Part shown: positions 1 through 11,491 of the stretch, one piece after another
Layout: every line of letters starts with the position of its first letter
Numbering within the stretch: the first letter of the stretch is position 1
DNA from: Casuarina equisetifolia
Taxonomy: Eukaryota > Streptophyta > Magnoliopsida > Fagales > Casuarinaceae
Length of the DNA stretch: 64,000 bases
Direction: 5' to 3'
Assembly (NCBI GenBank): GCA_028551475.1
Contig: CM052358.1
Location: forward strand, 13,995,938 to 14,059,937
Notes under the pieces: model-generated
Seen by the model: the letters and a program-made list of their open reading frames with translations, nothing else
Databases searched by the model: none
What the model was told of the DNA's origin: nothing
Program-made: the position numbers and the translations under genes

Positions 1-1200
1 TGCCATGGTGAATCACATGCACCCATGAATAATATACTCTTCAAGTAACAGTTGTCTCAATTATGCGCTTTGCCCAATTATTAATATTATCATTATATTG
101 ATTATAGCTTAATTCCTCTTTACATCTCATTCAACTCTTTACATTTGGGGTTGACTAGTATTTTACAGGTCTATATGTTCCCTCCACGCTTATTGTGCAC
201 GTCTGAGTTCACATAAATCTGATATCATTTGCTATCGAATCCCCCATATTAATCATTTAGTATGCTCTAAACATTTATAAAATCAAAATCAAAATATAAA
301 AAAAAGAAGCTTAGAGATTTGAACTACTTATTATGACGTGATCGATTCTCTCGGTATCTTGGAATCACGACATGCAAGAGAGAAGCTTTCAATTGAAAAG
401 TGTGTTTAGCAAGAATATTAGGTAGCACAAATTAAAAATGTTAGCGAGCGCACCATAGATGTGAAGGTGGGGATGACATGTCAGTCCCGGCGACAAAGAG
501 ATCAGGGCTGTACGATTGGTGGGTACCTCTTGCAACAGTCCAAAAGTCAGGAACTGGCCGCAGGATCTAAAATCCAACAATTTTAGACGCATAGGTTTCC
601 GATAGAAAGAAAATTGTTAAGAATTGAGGATCGTGGGTTTTATCTACCTGTACAATGTAAGACGGTGCTAGTGGTCAGGCTAGTGCCTCGTGGAAGATCC
701 CGCACAATGATATCGGCCTTAATTGGCCATGTGGGGGTCGACTAATCAAATAGGGCGGACCGTCCAAGTAAGTGGGCCCCAGCTCAGAGGATAGAAAAAA
801 CAAAAATGTACCTTAAACAATCTTTCGCCCGAGATGTGCTTTGGACAGATACCATTGCAATGGGGCAACGGATTAATCTCCTGTTGTTGTGGGGGAGCAA
901 TATTTGTCATTCTTGAGCTGCAGTTTAGTGTAGAGACAGGTCGGAAGAGCAAGATCCTAGCTCATCAACTTGCAAACAGGTAGATTCTGTTTACATATAT
1001 ATTATTTTCATATAATTGGGCAATAGATCTATGGTGCCGAGCAATGTGCATATCTACCCGTCCCTGTCAAGAAGCATAGTGCTTTTTTCTTCTTCTTTTT
1101 TTCCCCACTTAAATCTGACATCAACGAGGATGTGTTTGTTTATAGCAAAGTTACTGGTCCAAACTCCCAGACAATCCGTTTGGGCAAAGAAGGAACACAG

Positions 1201-1232
<32 letters not shown>

Positions 1233-4200
1233 AGGGAGAGAGAGGGAGGTGGACATGGAAGCACGCGTTGTTGGTGTGAGAAGGTGCAGCCGTATGGGAA
1301 GGTGGGTCCATTGGGTTTTGCGGAAAAGGCTGAGCCGCGGGCTTGCGCTGTTCTCTGGTCCCACCTTAAATAAAGGAACTGGCAAAGATCAGAGGGGGGA
1401 AATAAAAAAAGAAAAGGACCTCTCAGTTACAGTTCTCAGAATGGGAACGGTCCATGCGCGCGTAGCAAACGGGGTTAGATCATAGCTGCCGTTTTGGTGT
1501 TCAGTGCACCTCGGAGCAAAGTCGTCATGCATGAAAAAGATAAAAACTTTAAAGCAGTGTACTTTCAGACAACTCAAATTTCGATTGATGTTCTCCACAC
1601 AGTTAAACAGATGCTTTTCTTGGATACTAATGTGAAACTTATTCGTTTGAATATTCAGTATGGTGTCAAATCTTCCTCTATTTAAAAAAAAAAAAAAACA
1701 ACACATTCAACTTTATTTTCCTTTATTTTTCTTTATTTCTCTGACAGTTTTTTATTTTTTTGATCTATGACCACCATCAAGCTTTGTTTCATGATTTAAA
1801 GTAAGAAATAGTACTTGTCACAAAACATACTCAATTTAAATTCAAGATACCTGCTTTATAAGATTTTATATATGAATTTTCTTATTATCTTAATTTATTT
1901 TCTAATTTAGTAATTACATCTTTTTTGTTTCTCATAGTGAAAACAATTGTGAAGTAGAGAAATATAAAAAATATATATATATAAAACAAAAATGTGTTCT
2001 TAAAAAAAGTCGATTTTATCTAGATGTATGAACAAATGTTAACTTTGTGATAACATGCCACATTTGTCACATTATATGTTTATTAGTATGAGTTGGAGCT
2101 TTGGGAATGTACTATCTTGCGGTTAAGAGTCTCACAATTGAACTTCAACCAAGTTATATGTTATTTCAATTGAGTGCTTTTGATTTCTATAGATAATTGT
2201 TTCTTAATTTTAAATAAGATCTTTCCTCAATTTTATATTAGTAGTAATAATAGATAATGTCGAACCAATCAATTAATCTTATTTGATAGAAAAACAAATC
2301 AATCAAATGAAAAGTGACAACCTTGTTTATAAGGAAGATAACTTTTTCATGAAGGTAGTTTAATTACATAAACTAATAACTTAAACAAGAGGAAAGCTTA
2401 GAGATTGGTTAGAAACTCAGAGAAAAATGAGTCAATCAAAATAATGGAAGTCAAAGGAGGAGCTGAAACGCAATTGGATAATCCGGGTTTAAGTTAGCCT
2501 TGCATGGAAAAAATCATCTATCCACTTACTCTTTTGTTTTGTTTACCACCGTGAATTGCAAGAAGTTAAAACACTAGGGTCTTTCGAGTTCATACGGCAA
2601 AGCACGCGTCCCCTCTTCCTTCATGTAACAAGCTATAGCTTTAAAAATCTCCAACATGGGCCATAGGGAAAACACGTCCGTAGAAAAAGTATAATAGTGG
2701 CGAGCCCACCCACTTCTCTGTCAAATCTAAGACAACTGGTCGACAAGGACACGATGATGGCTAAGCGGAATAGTGATGGCTTCTCAGAGAACCGTACATG
2801 CCATCGTAGAAGCACTATCGAGCTGCCTTTGCGGATGAGAGGCTCCTATGGAGAGTGACGTTGAGATAATCAGAGGCTCATGGAGCTAGTGGCCATTCTT
2901 TTTGACTCCACCTCTCTTTTCGTCATCCGCCCTCTTTGTCCCGCTCAACTCATCAATCTCGGCCACACATTGCCGTCGTAATCTTTTACCCACTTTATCG
3001 AATGCGAGTTTCGATTGTGGGCTCACCGGCCATCGTTACTACGATTGGTGCTTCCTCGTTTTTCATAAAGGATTTAACGGCGGTGTCACCACTGGGACAA
3101 CCGCTGAAAAATATAAACACGGACTTCTGACCATCTCTCTCAGAATCTAGACCGAAAGTCGCCAGGACTCGAGTGGCCTACATATCTTGTTTTCCTTTCC
3201 AAGGGAGGGTAAAGAATAATTTGTAAAAGATGTGGTGGCGATGAGATTTGCTGCGGCGAAGCCTATGGCCTCCTTTCCGTGGCGGGCTCTACAGTAGGTG
3301 GTCACCACTAACAGGTACTCCAGCACATGCAAAAGTCGTATCGTCCATATCACCATAATAACATCGCTGTTCCATTCGAAATATCATAATCTTGGAAGGT
3401 AATACGTTCGGTCCTTTCTCGATGTGATTTGTCTCTCTATATTTATTCTCAAGATTTTCTACCGACAAAAACATGTAAGTAGAGATGAATGTGACTAGAC
3501 TCCAAAATACATATCTCCAGAATCTATATCTAAGCTCTAATAAAGTTCTCTTTTTTTTCCTTTTGGTTTCGAGCACAAGGTAACACCAAAATGGAGTAGA
3601 GAGGCGCACACAACAACATTAGGATGCCGGCCTCAACCTTCAGATGGTCCAGCCCAACGTGCAAAATTATTCCAAAAAAGAATAAAGTCTATACCATCTA
3701 AGCAACATGTATGTTTGTCCAAGGTCTTTCCTTAAAATTGCACTAACATTTGAGCCTCAAGCTTCTCTCCTGGAATCGGGCCGAAGGAAAGGCAGATGTG
3801 TTCTCACAGCTGCTTGGACGTATGCGCTTAGAGTTGGATATTTACAACCAATCTGTTCTGGGGTTTAAATTACTGTTGGGCTTGAGCAGGCCGAGCGATG
3901 GCCTACGTTGCTGTCCATGGACTATAACAAAGCATATATATATATCTATATACTAGTACCCCTTTATTGAAGTGTAAATGCCTAAATGCAGTATGCGGAT
4001 GTTCAGAATACTTTCATTTCTCCATTTTTTTTGAATGTAAAGCTAGTGGTGGACCGGATTGTCGAGCCTAAAAGTGGAAGAAATCTGAAGGGCTAGTGCT
4101 AGACTGTGTTGTCAGAAAACGAAACGACATAACCAAATGTATGAAAAGTTACCTAGATGACTGCTGGTAAGGGCAGGACCACAGGATCACCCGCGATCCA

Positions 4201-6900
4201 GCTGAACATTATTCTTTGATAGCTCCATAGGGTGCTTTGGTTGTTCCCGATCTATGATGAAACCTACACCAGCTAATCATCAAAATAGTTATCTATGGCA
4301 GCACATGAAACGACGAAGAATAGGCATTTGATTCCGTTTTTATTCAGTGTGTGAGACTTTTCCAACTTGACGTCCGATGGATATGGCAGAGGCCAGCATA
4401 ATTTTTTGATGGATTATCTCCCCTTTTTTAAGGGAAGAAACCTAGAGAAGACAATTCCATGGGGACCATAAGCAAAACATGACTCACAATTTGAATGATT
4501 TTAAAACCCAGTTGCTTTGGGGAGAAGAAAGAGGCAAAATTTACAGCAAATATATGCAGGATTCTTTAAAATATTGGTTCCCCTTTTTCCTTTTTTCCGG
4601 TTGGATGTGGAATTGCTAGTTTTGTTTCTAGTGGTCCATACAGCTTCTCGTTTTCTCTACGCTTGCTTTTCTTCTTTGCAGAAAAGTTTAACGAGGAACC
4701 CAATATGCATTATTGTCCTGGAGTTGCTTTTCTTTTTTGATGCATAATGGACCACTTTTTTTCTTTCACCTTTTTCTACTATGGTCTAACATGCTCTCAT
4801 TTAAGAGTTGGTGACAGCAACGTGGAGATTCTTTTACCATATAATAAGCGAAGACAGGATTTAGTTAAAAAGAAAATCCCATGATCGTCCAGGGAATGTA
4901 TCTATGACAGTTGTACCTCTGGTTGACTACGCTCATTACCGGTTCTTCTTCCCCTCGATAGTGAGATACATAGCTGTAGAATATTTAGAAAAAAAAAAAA
5001 AAAGCTAAAATTCTATGGAGAAAGATATTCCCTCCGTCATGATGTCTTTTTCCTTTGTATCCTTTTCTTTTCTAAGCTCTCTAGGCTATATCTTTTGGTA
5101 AAAAATGACAGGATCGTGGAAAAGAGAGCAACATTATGCCTATCGGAACTACCTAGAAGTTGCAGGGAATATTGTTCTTCAAGAAACGCACCTGAACTTT
5201 GGTCAAACAAGAACGTGACGCCGAATGATGTTCTCACTCAATCTGTGGACAAGTCTTGTGATAACGTTAGACTGCTAATGGCGTTAGTTTTACTTCCAAT
5301 TTAATATTTGTTTTCCTCTGTAGAACAACGAGGAGAAAGAGCAGTTCAATGGACAAGACTACATAAGCAAGCCTTATCAGATTACATAAGCATTTATTCT
5401 ATTTACTAGCACAAGCGCGAAATGCGAAGCAGTACTCTTATTCGGTGCTGGACCACGATAAGCTGATCTTCATTGAAGAAATAAATTATTTTATGCCACA
5501 ACCTTGCGTTGATTTGGACGTTAACATAATAAACGAATATGTAACCCATCCACTATTGTGTCGTTGTTGCTTCTCCTTGATTAAAATATGGAGATCTGAA
5601 GTTTGACTTGGAATTAGGGCTATAATCTATGGGATTATATTCTCGGTTTTGCTCCATGTTTATGCGTTACAATCATTATAATATGGTTAGTCTTTGCTGA
5701 ATTAGCTCTTTGACATGTGCATCGAGAGCATCTCCTTTTTCCCGAATCTCTTTCCTTCACTGACCCCATGTGTTAATCGTATTCTTCGCTCTTCCGGAAT
5801 GACTCACACTGTGTTTAATCATTGTTGAAATATTACTCGTAACATTTTATTGACAGAGGTTGTCTGCTTGAATAATTTCTATCCTTGCAAATTCATCCGT
5901 TGTAATGAAATAAGCTTTGAACCTTTGCTTCCATGGATTACATGAATGAATTGCAAAACTCAATATATGGATTATCGAGAAATTTTTGTTTCTCTCCCTC
6001 TCTACTGTAGTGATTTATATATCAACGTAGATTTGCAGACATGGGGAAGAGGCAGTCTGTCTAATCATATTGTTCAATTAATTATTTTCAAAACCACGCG
6101 CTCATCGGATTTTGATTAAATATAAAACTCGTCTTACTTCTGTCAATCACGTTACAGTTCTCACGTTTTAATGTATTTCAGAGTTCGTACTCCACTAACA
6201 TATTGCTCAACCATGTTCTGGTTCAGCACGGAATTGAATGCCGCTTGCACTATCTATGTACTGTTCCATGGCAAAGAATCGTTCCATGTTAACTCTCCAT
6301 TCCTCCTCCTTTGTGTTCCCATGTCTAACCCTTCCCATGCCTCTTTTGAAGTGGTCTCGGATAATTCCTGAAGAAGATCTTCTTCCATGAAATTCAACTG
6401 AACAGCTGCGGTCATCGTTTGAGTCAGCTTCTCAGTGTGAAGTGAAAACTTTGATAATTACTTGGCTCAGATTGTTTATGCTTAACATATCTGTTTAAAC
6501 TATATACGTTTCTTTTACCCCTTCATGTATTTCTTTACAAGGTATGACCGAAACATTGTTCTCTGAGTGTGAAAATGGCCGGTATGGTCAATGGACAGAG
6601 AAAGCAGCCAAAAAATATCACTGTTTGTTTGCGTCATTGAACTTGGGAGCTCACGAATGGCAACAAACATTGGAGTCAAACTTGCAGGTTAAATTCAACT
6701 GAGAATAGCTTTTGGGTACGAAAGGACCACCTTTGTTATTCCTTATGCCTGCTAGAAGTTAAGGAGCTTACGATGGATAGAGGGCAGCCATGAAACCAAA
6801 GATGTCGACAACCAGCAGAGCAGGCATTAACTAAGTCGATGGCAACATCACTTGAAAGTCACCGGATTATAAAACTTAATACCTCTCAGTCGTACAAAAT
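1..6900. other. AT-rich non-coding spacer
   Basis: No gene could be supported on either strand. All open frames are short (up to about 117 codons), overlap each other on both strands and show no family motif. A more GC-rich patch at about 2580-3360 has no recognisable protein. The stretch holds simple repeats: an AG run near 1200, a TA run near 1970, poly(A) near 1684 and 4989, and TA again near 3940. Old transposon remains are possible but none could be named. Confidence 0.6.
1199..1248. repeat. (AG)n microsatellite
   Basis: An AG dinucleotide run passes into GGGAGA-type imperfect units. It creates the opposed arginine/glutamate-rich and leucine/serine-rich open frames here, which are not genes. 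Confidence 0.9.
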
Positions 6901-6988
6901 ATTTAAATCCAACTAGTTCCTTGCAGGAAGTGTTAACTTCCCTCAACATTTTTTAAGTGGGTTCGAGGAATAACCAGACCGCCCTGCA

Positions 6989-6996
6989 TATAAATA
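6989..6996 (+). promoter_or_regulatory. TATA box of first peroxidase gene
   Basis: TATAAATA lies 51 bases upstream of the last base before the peroxidase ATG at 7047. A start site about 30 bases downstream would give a leader of only 25-30 bases. Inferred from position and consensus. Confidence 0.5.
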
Positions 6997-7046
6997 ACTC
7001 TTTGCTCCATTCCTTTGCATATCGAAACTTCAGCTTTCTTGATCAA

Positions 7047-8343
7047 ATGGGTCGCATTAATCATATTGTTGTGTTCTCACTTTGGCTTAGCTTGTGCCTC
7101 TTTCCAGATACCATATCGGCAAGTCTACGAAGAAACTACTACGCCAACATCTGCCCTAATGTCGAAAACATTGTCAGAGGTGCAGTCCAGAAGAAAGTCC
7201 AACAAACGTTTGTTACAATTCCAGCAACTATCCGTCTCCTCTTCCATGATTGCTTTACCCAGGTAAATGTTACAATGATATAGAACAAGAAAGATTTCTG
7301 CGTTTGATCAGTTGGGTCGAAAAAATTGCATGTTGCACGGGTATTAACTTCATGTATTGCGTTTGCTCTGGGTTGTAGGGCTGTGATGCCTCGATAATAG
7401 TAGCATCCACCCCAAATAACAAGGCAGAGAAGGACCATCCCGATAACCTCTCACTTGCGGGAGATGGATTTGACACCGTGATAAAAGCCAAGGCGGCTGT
7501 TGATGCCGTCCCGGGCTGCAAGAATAAGGTCTCCTGCGCTGATATATTAGTAATGGCAGCCCGCGATGCGATTGCTCTGGTTTGTTCATCGTCCTTTTAG
7601 AGTAACATCTTTCTTGGCCATATTCCATCTGCGAAACTTGAGGGGTGTTCTTGTGGAGTAACTGTTGATGATGATTGCTGCAGGCTGGTGGGCCTTCATA
7701 TGCCGTTGAGTTGGGAAGACTGGACGGGCTAGTTTCAACAGCTGCCAGTGTAAATTTGCCCGAGCCAACCTTCAAACTAGATCAGCTCAATGCCATGTTT
7801 GCAGCCCGTGGGCTATCACAAAAAGACATGATTGCTCTCTCAGGTAAGGCTTGGATATATGCGACAAATTACCTGTTCTTTAACGCCTGCATATATGCAG
7901 AGTTAAAATCACATTCGACGTGATTGCGTTTTGCAGCTGCTCACACGGTCGGATTCTCTCACTGTAGCAAGTTTTCGAACCGGATTTACAATTTCAGCCG
8001 TCAAAACCCGGTGGACCCTACCCTTAACAAGGCATTCGCAACCGAACTTCAGGCACAATGCCCAAAGAATGTGGACCCCAGGATAGCCGTCAACATGGAC
8101 CCAACCACACCCCAGATTTTCGATAATGTATATTTCAAGAATCTTCAGCAGGGTAAGGGCCTGTTCACCTCGGATCAAGACCTCTTCACGGACGCTAGGT
8201 CCAGGCCCTTTGTTAATAGATGGGCTAGAAATAACTCAGATTTCCAGAAAGTCTTCATCAATGCAATGACCAGGCTGGGTCGGGTCGGAGTGAAGACGGG
8301 GCGAAACGGGAATATTCGTCATGACTGTGCTGTTTTCAATTGA
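7047..8343 (+). CDS. class III secretory peroxidase (PRX73/PRX35-like), copy 1
   Basis: Haem peroxidase of the cell wall or apoplast, oxidising phenolics with hydrogen peroxide. Four exons: 7047-7262, 7379-7579, 7684-7843 and 7937-8343, all GT-AG, phases 0, 0, 1, which is the classical class III layout. The protein has 327 residues, the usual family length. Residues 1-25 form a signal peptide ending SA. Distal Arg63 and His67 lie in RLLFHDCF; the proximal haem ligand is His195 in [13 protein letters not shown]. The block [17 protein letters not shown] and the ending FN are typical of the PRX73 group. The start was chosen because the upstream in-frame part has no ATG and the 72-codon first exon equals that of copy 2. 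Odd points: FHDCFTQ in place of the usual FHDCFVQ, and Ala-Ala before the proximal His where copy 2 has Gly-Ala. Copy 2 follows 1.6 kb downstream on the same strand, so this is a tandem duplicate. Function in vivo is inference. Confidence 0.95.
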
Positions 8344-8373
8344 GAAATCCAACCAGCAAAAAACAAGAATAAT

Positions 8374-8396
8374 GGGGGGGGGGGGGGGGGGGGGGG
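8374..8396. repeat. poly(G) tract of 23 in the 3' UTR
   Basis: An unbroken run of 23 G begins 31 bases after the stop codon of peroxidase copy 1 and would be transcribed as G. Long pure G runs are rare in plant UTRs and are hard to sequence, so the exact length is uncertain. Confidence 0.85.
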
Positions 8397-9867
8397 AGTC
8401 CTTTGTTGTTATCTGCAAACCCAGTTGCTCTACTTCATTGATTTAATTGACAATTGATGTGATGTCGTTTATTATTTGTCATTTTGGCAGCTCCAATAAT
8501 TGATCTAACATTTAGCAGTGAAGTGTTTCTAATTAAGAAAAATTAGAAAGATGTTTCACCAAGTAATGTCGTCGACACGTTATCCAATGAAAGCCTTTAT
8601 CCGCAATCCTGTCGTAGAATTGGACGTGCCATCAAGTGCGTTGCCTGGGGGGAACGGCAACGCGACAAAATTACCTCCCACCAAACGCTAACCTCCATCT
8701 TTTTGTTAAATTATGTCTATTTCGAAGGTCATTGCCCTGACGTTCACTATCCGAACTGAAGTTTCAAGGTTGACAACTACCGATGGTACTGTACCAGTCT
8801 TTTGAGTAGGGCGGAAAAGTCTAGACCCATATTGGAAAGTTGGTTAGCGTACGAATTGGGTTGATTTTCAGAGTTCAAACCCGTCTACAAGTTAGATCCA
8901 GTTCGTTGGGTAATCAATCAAATCATAATTTGATCCTTATTCTAGTTTTACTGCTCCTCCGTACTAAACCTTTCGTCGGTTATACGTTGTGGATTATTTT
9001 TCAATAAACAGACGCTCCCGAATATTGACTTGGTAGAAACTATCACGTGGCCCAGCCAACCTGTTTTTTCTTACACCTTCCAAAAAATTCCATTAGACAA
9101 CGGAGCATGTCATCAGCTACCTTTTTAATAGTACTATCGTTTGGTGTAAATATTTGGGCCAGGAACCTATTCCCAGTTCCGTGACATGCCAAAATTTCAA
9201 CGATTAGTGTTTGGACGAAAAAGGTGAGGATAAAGATCACGATCTAAGTATGTGATTAATGTGCTAAATATGAAAATAAAGATTTCACAAATATTGGACG
9301 GAAGCTAGTGGCTCTGCTTCCCGGGCTAACTTCCGCCCTCGTGATTTACTTGCTTAATCTTAATATATTCTGGGGGGTTCTGATCAACTTGACTGACAAA
9401 TGTCGGAACTTTGAAACAACCCCAAAATAAAAACTTTGGGATCAAATCTATGAGCGTGGCATGGTTTGTAAATCTCTGATTAGCAGATAATAAAGAAGCA
9501 TGGCTGCCACGCTTTATGTAGTGAGGAAAGCCACCGGAAGCAGTCGAAACGTGCATGCTACATTCTTTTAGGGCCGGAATTCACTTTAGTCTCTCTCTCT
9601 CTCTCTCTCTGTGTGTTTCTCTTTGGACCACATCGTGAGGCTTTCTTGTTTGATACAGTGGATTCAAACGTCTAGTTTTACTGAAAGATTTGGAAAACGT
9701 AGCAACGATGGATAAGGCTTTCTAGGCGGCTGCATGATGACACAGCCAGAAATCAATTTCTTAGACTTCCCATAAATAATAACTGGACAAATACAAAATA
9801 ACAAATTTCTTGGCTGTAGAGAAGATTCCATTCAACGTGCTTGTGACCCCCTTCCATCACTTGTGTC
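8397..9867. other. intergenic spacer between the tandem peroxidases
   Basis: No supportable gene. It holds the 3' region of copy 1 and the promoter side of copy 2. A (CT)10 run followed by GTGTGT lies at 9591-9616. No duplicated peroxidase exon was seen here. Confidence 0.7.
9591..9610. repeat. (CT)10 microsatellite
   Basis: Ten CT units lie about 380 bases upstream of the ATG of peroxidase copy 2. Pyrimidine runs are common in plant promoters; no function is claimed. Confidence 0.85.
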
Positions 9868-9875
9868 TATATATA
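9868..9875 (+). promoter_or_regulatory. TATA box of second peroxidase gene
   Basis: TATATATA lies 120 bases upstream of the ATG at 9988, giving an expected leader of about 85-90 bases. This is a stronger match than the box of copy 1. Inferred from consensus and distance. Confidence 0.6.
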
Positions 9876-9987
9876 CAACTCTCAATCCAACCAGTTAGCC
9901 CTCGGAGCTCTTCTACCGATATAAATCTCCATTTCTTTCCTTCCTCTCTCTGAAGCAAAATCAAACTTCGGAAGTTTGTTCCATAAA

Positions 9988-11491
9988 ATGGGTCGGTTGA
10001 TTCTCCTAGCCGTGTGTTCACTTTCCATTTGTTTGTGGTTCTCTCCTTACACAGCATCAGCGCAACTAAGACAAAACTTCTACTCCAATACCTGCCCCAA
10101 TGTCGAAAACATCGTCCGAAACGTGGTTCAAACGAAGTTCCAGCAGACTTTTGTCACCGTTCCTGCCACACTCCGTCTGTTTTTCCACGATTGCTTTGTG
10201 CAGGTTATATTGAAAACAAATCTCATTTCAGCCTTTACGTCCGTTTTGGGTTTTATTGGTATATGTTAGCTGATAACTATCTTTGTTTTTGGTTCTGTAC
10301 TGTAGGGTTGTGATGCCTCGGTAATAATACAATCCACAGGAAGCAACCAGGCGGAGAAGGATCACCCAGATAATCTGTCACTAGCAGGAGATGGATTTGA
10401 CACCGTGATCAAAGCCAAAGCAGCGGTTGATGCGGTCCCAAGCTGCAGAAACAAGGTCTCATGCGCCGATATTCTCGCCCTGGCAACCCGAGATGTCATT
10501 GCACTGGTTGGTTCACCATCTCACAGACTCTACTTTTTTCATACATGCAACTTGGACTATGACTAGGCTTGGCCGCTATTTTTCCTCCAGCTTTAGCTTC
10601 TTTCTTGCTTTATGCTTTTTGCTTTATGGCTAACAATACGGTTGGCAACGACAATGATGTGGCAGTCTGGTGGGCCGTCATACGCCGTGGAGCTAGGAAG
10701 ACTGGATGGCCTGAGCTCAAGAGCTTCTAATGTAAATGGCAGGCTGCCCCAGCCAACCTTCAATTTGAACCAGCTCAATTCCCTCTTCGCTGCCAATGGA
10801 CTCTCCCAAACCGACATGATTGCTCTCTCAGGTGAGGCCGGTACCACAAGCGTCTATTTTTCTGACGAGGTCGTTTGGTCGGTCCAGTGGGGCAGATTTG
10901 ACGGCGCACCTTTCCTGCATTATTTTTGGAATTTGCTTAGTTGCCTGGTTCTTATTGACACGGTTTTTACTCAAACTTTGTCCATAAACTAAAGGTTGAA
11001 GTTGATACCGTGTTCCGAGGCGGCATGATTGATTTTTGCTGCTCGAATGTGCCTAAAACGACTTGCATGTTGAACCTGTTGCAGGTGCGCACACCCTCGG
11101 ATTCTCTCACTGTAGCAAATTTGCGAACCGGATATACAACTTCAGCCGTCAGAACCCAGTCGACCCCACTTTGAATAAGCAATATGCGAGCCAGCTGCAA
11201 GCAATGTGCCCCAGGAATGTGGACCCGAGGATCGCCATCAACATGGACCCAACCACGCCCAGGAAGTTTGACAATGTCTACTTTCAGAATCTTCAACAGG
11301 GAAAGGGACTCTTCACGTCTGACCAAGTTTTGTTCACGGACGGGCGGTCGAGGCCCATCGTGAACAACTGGGCAAGCAGCTCTACTGCCTTTCAAAACGC
11401 TTTTATCACTGCCATGACCAAGTTGGGTCGGGTAGGTGTTAAGACTGGCAACAACGGGAATATTCGCCGCGATTGTGCTGCTTTTAATTGA
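9988..11491 (+). CDS. class III secretory peroxidase (PRX73/PRX35-like), copy 2
   Basis: Same family and layout as copy 1. Exons are 9988-10203, 10306-10506, 10666-10831 and 11085-11491, all GT-AG, phases 0, 0, 1; exons 1, 2 and 4 have exactly the lengths of copy 1. The protein has 329 residues. Signal peptide 1-25 ends in SA, so the mature chain would start with Gln26, often cyclised in this family. Distal Arg63 and His67 are in [15 protein letters not shown]; the proximal His197 is in [13 protein letters not shown]. The eight cysteines expected for four disulfides appear to be present. Exon 3 is two codons longer than in copy 1. Intron 3 (253 bases) is much longer than its counterpart (93). 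All key residues are intact, so this is taken as an active apoplastic peroxidase. The upstream in-frame codons lack an ATG, which fixes the start. Confidence 0.96.

Noticed and set aside
1016-1485. Overlapping frames of 80-120 codons on both strands
   Set aside because: They are created by the (AG)n repeat; the products are Arg/Glu or Leu/Ser runs with no domain.
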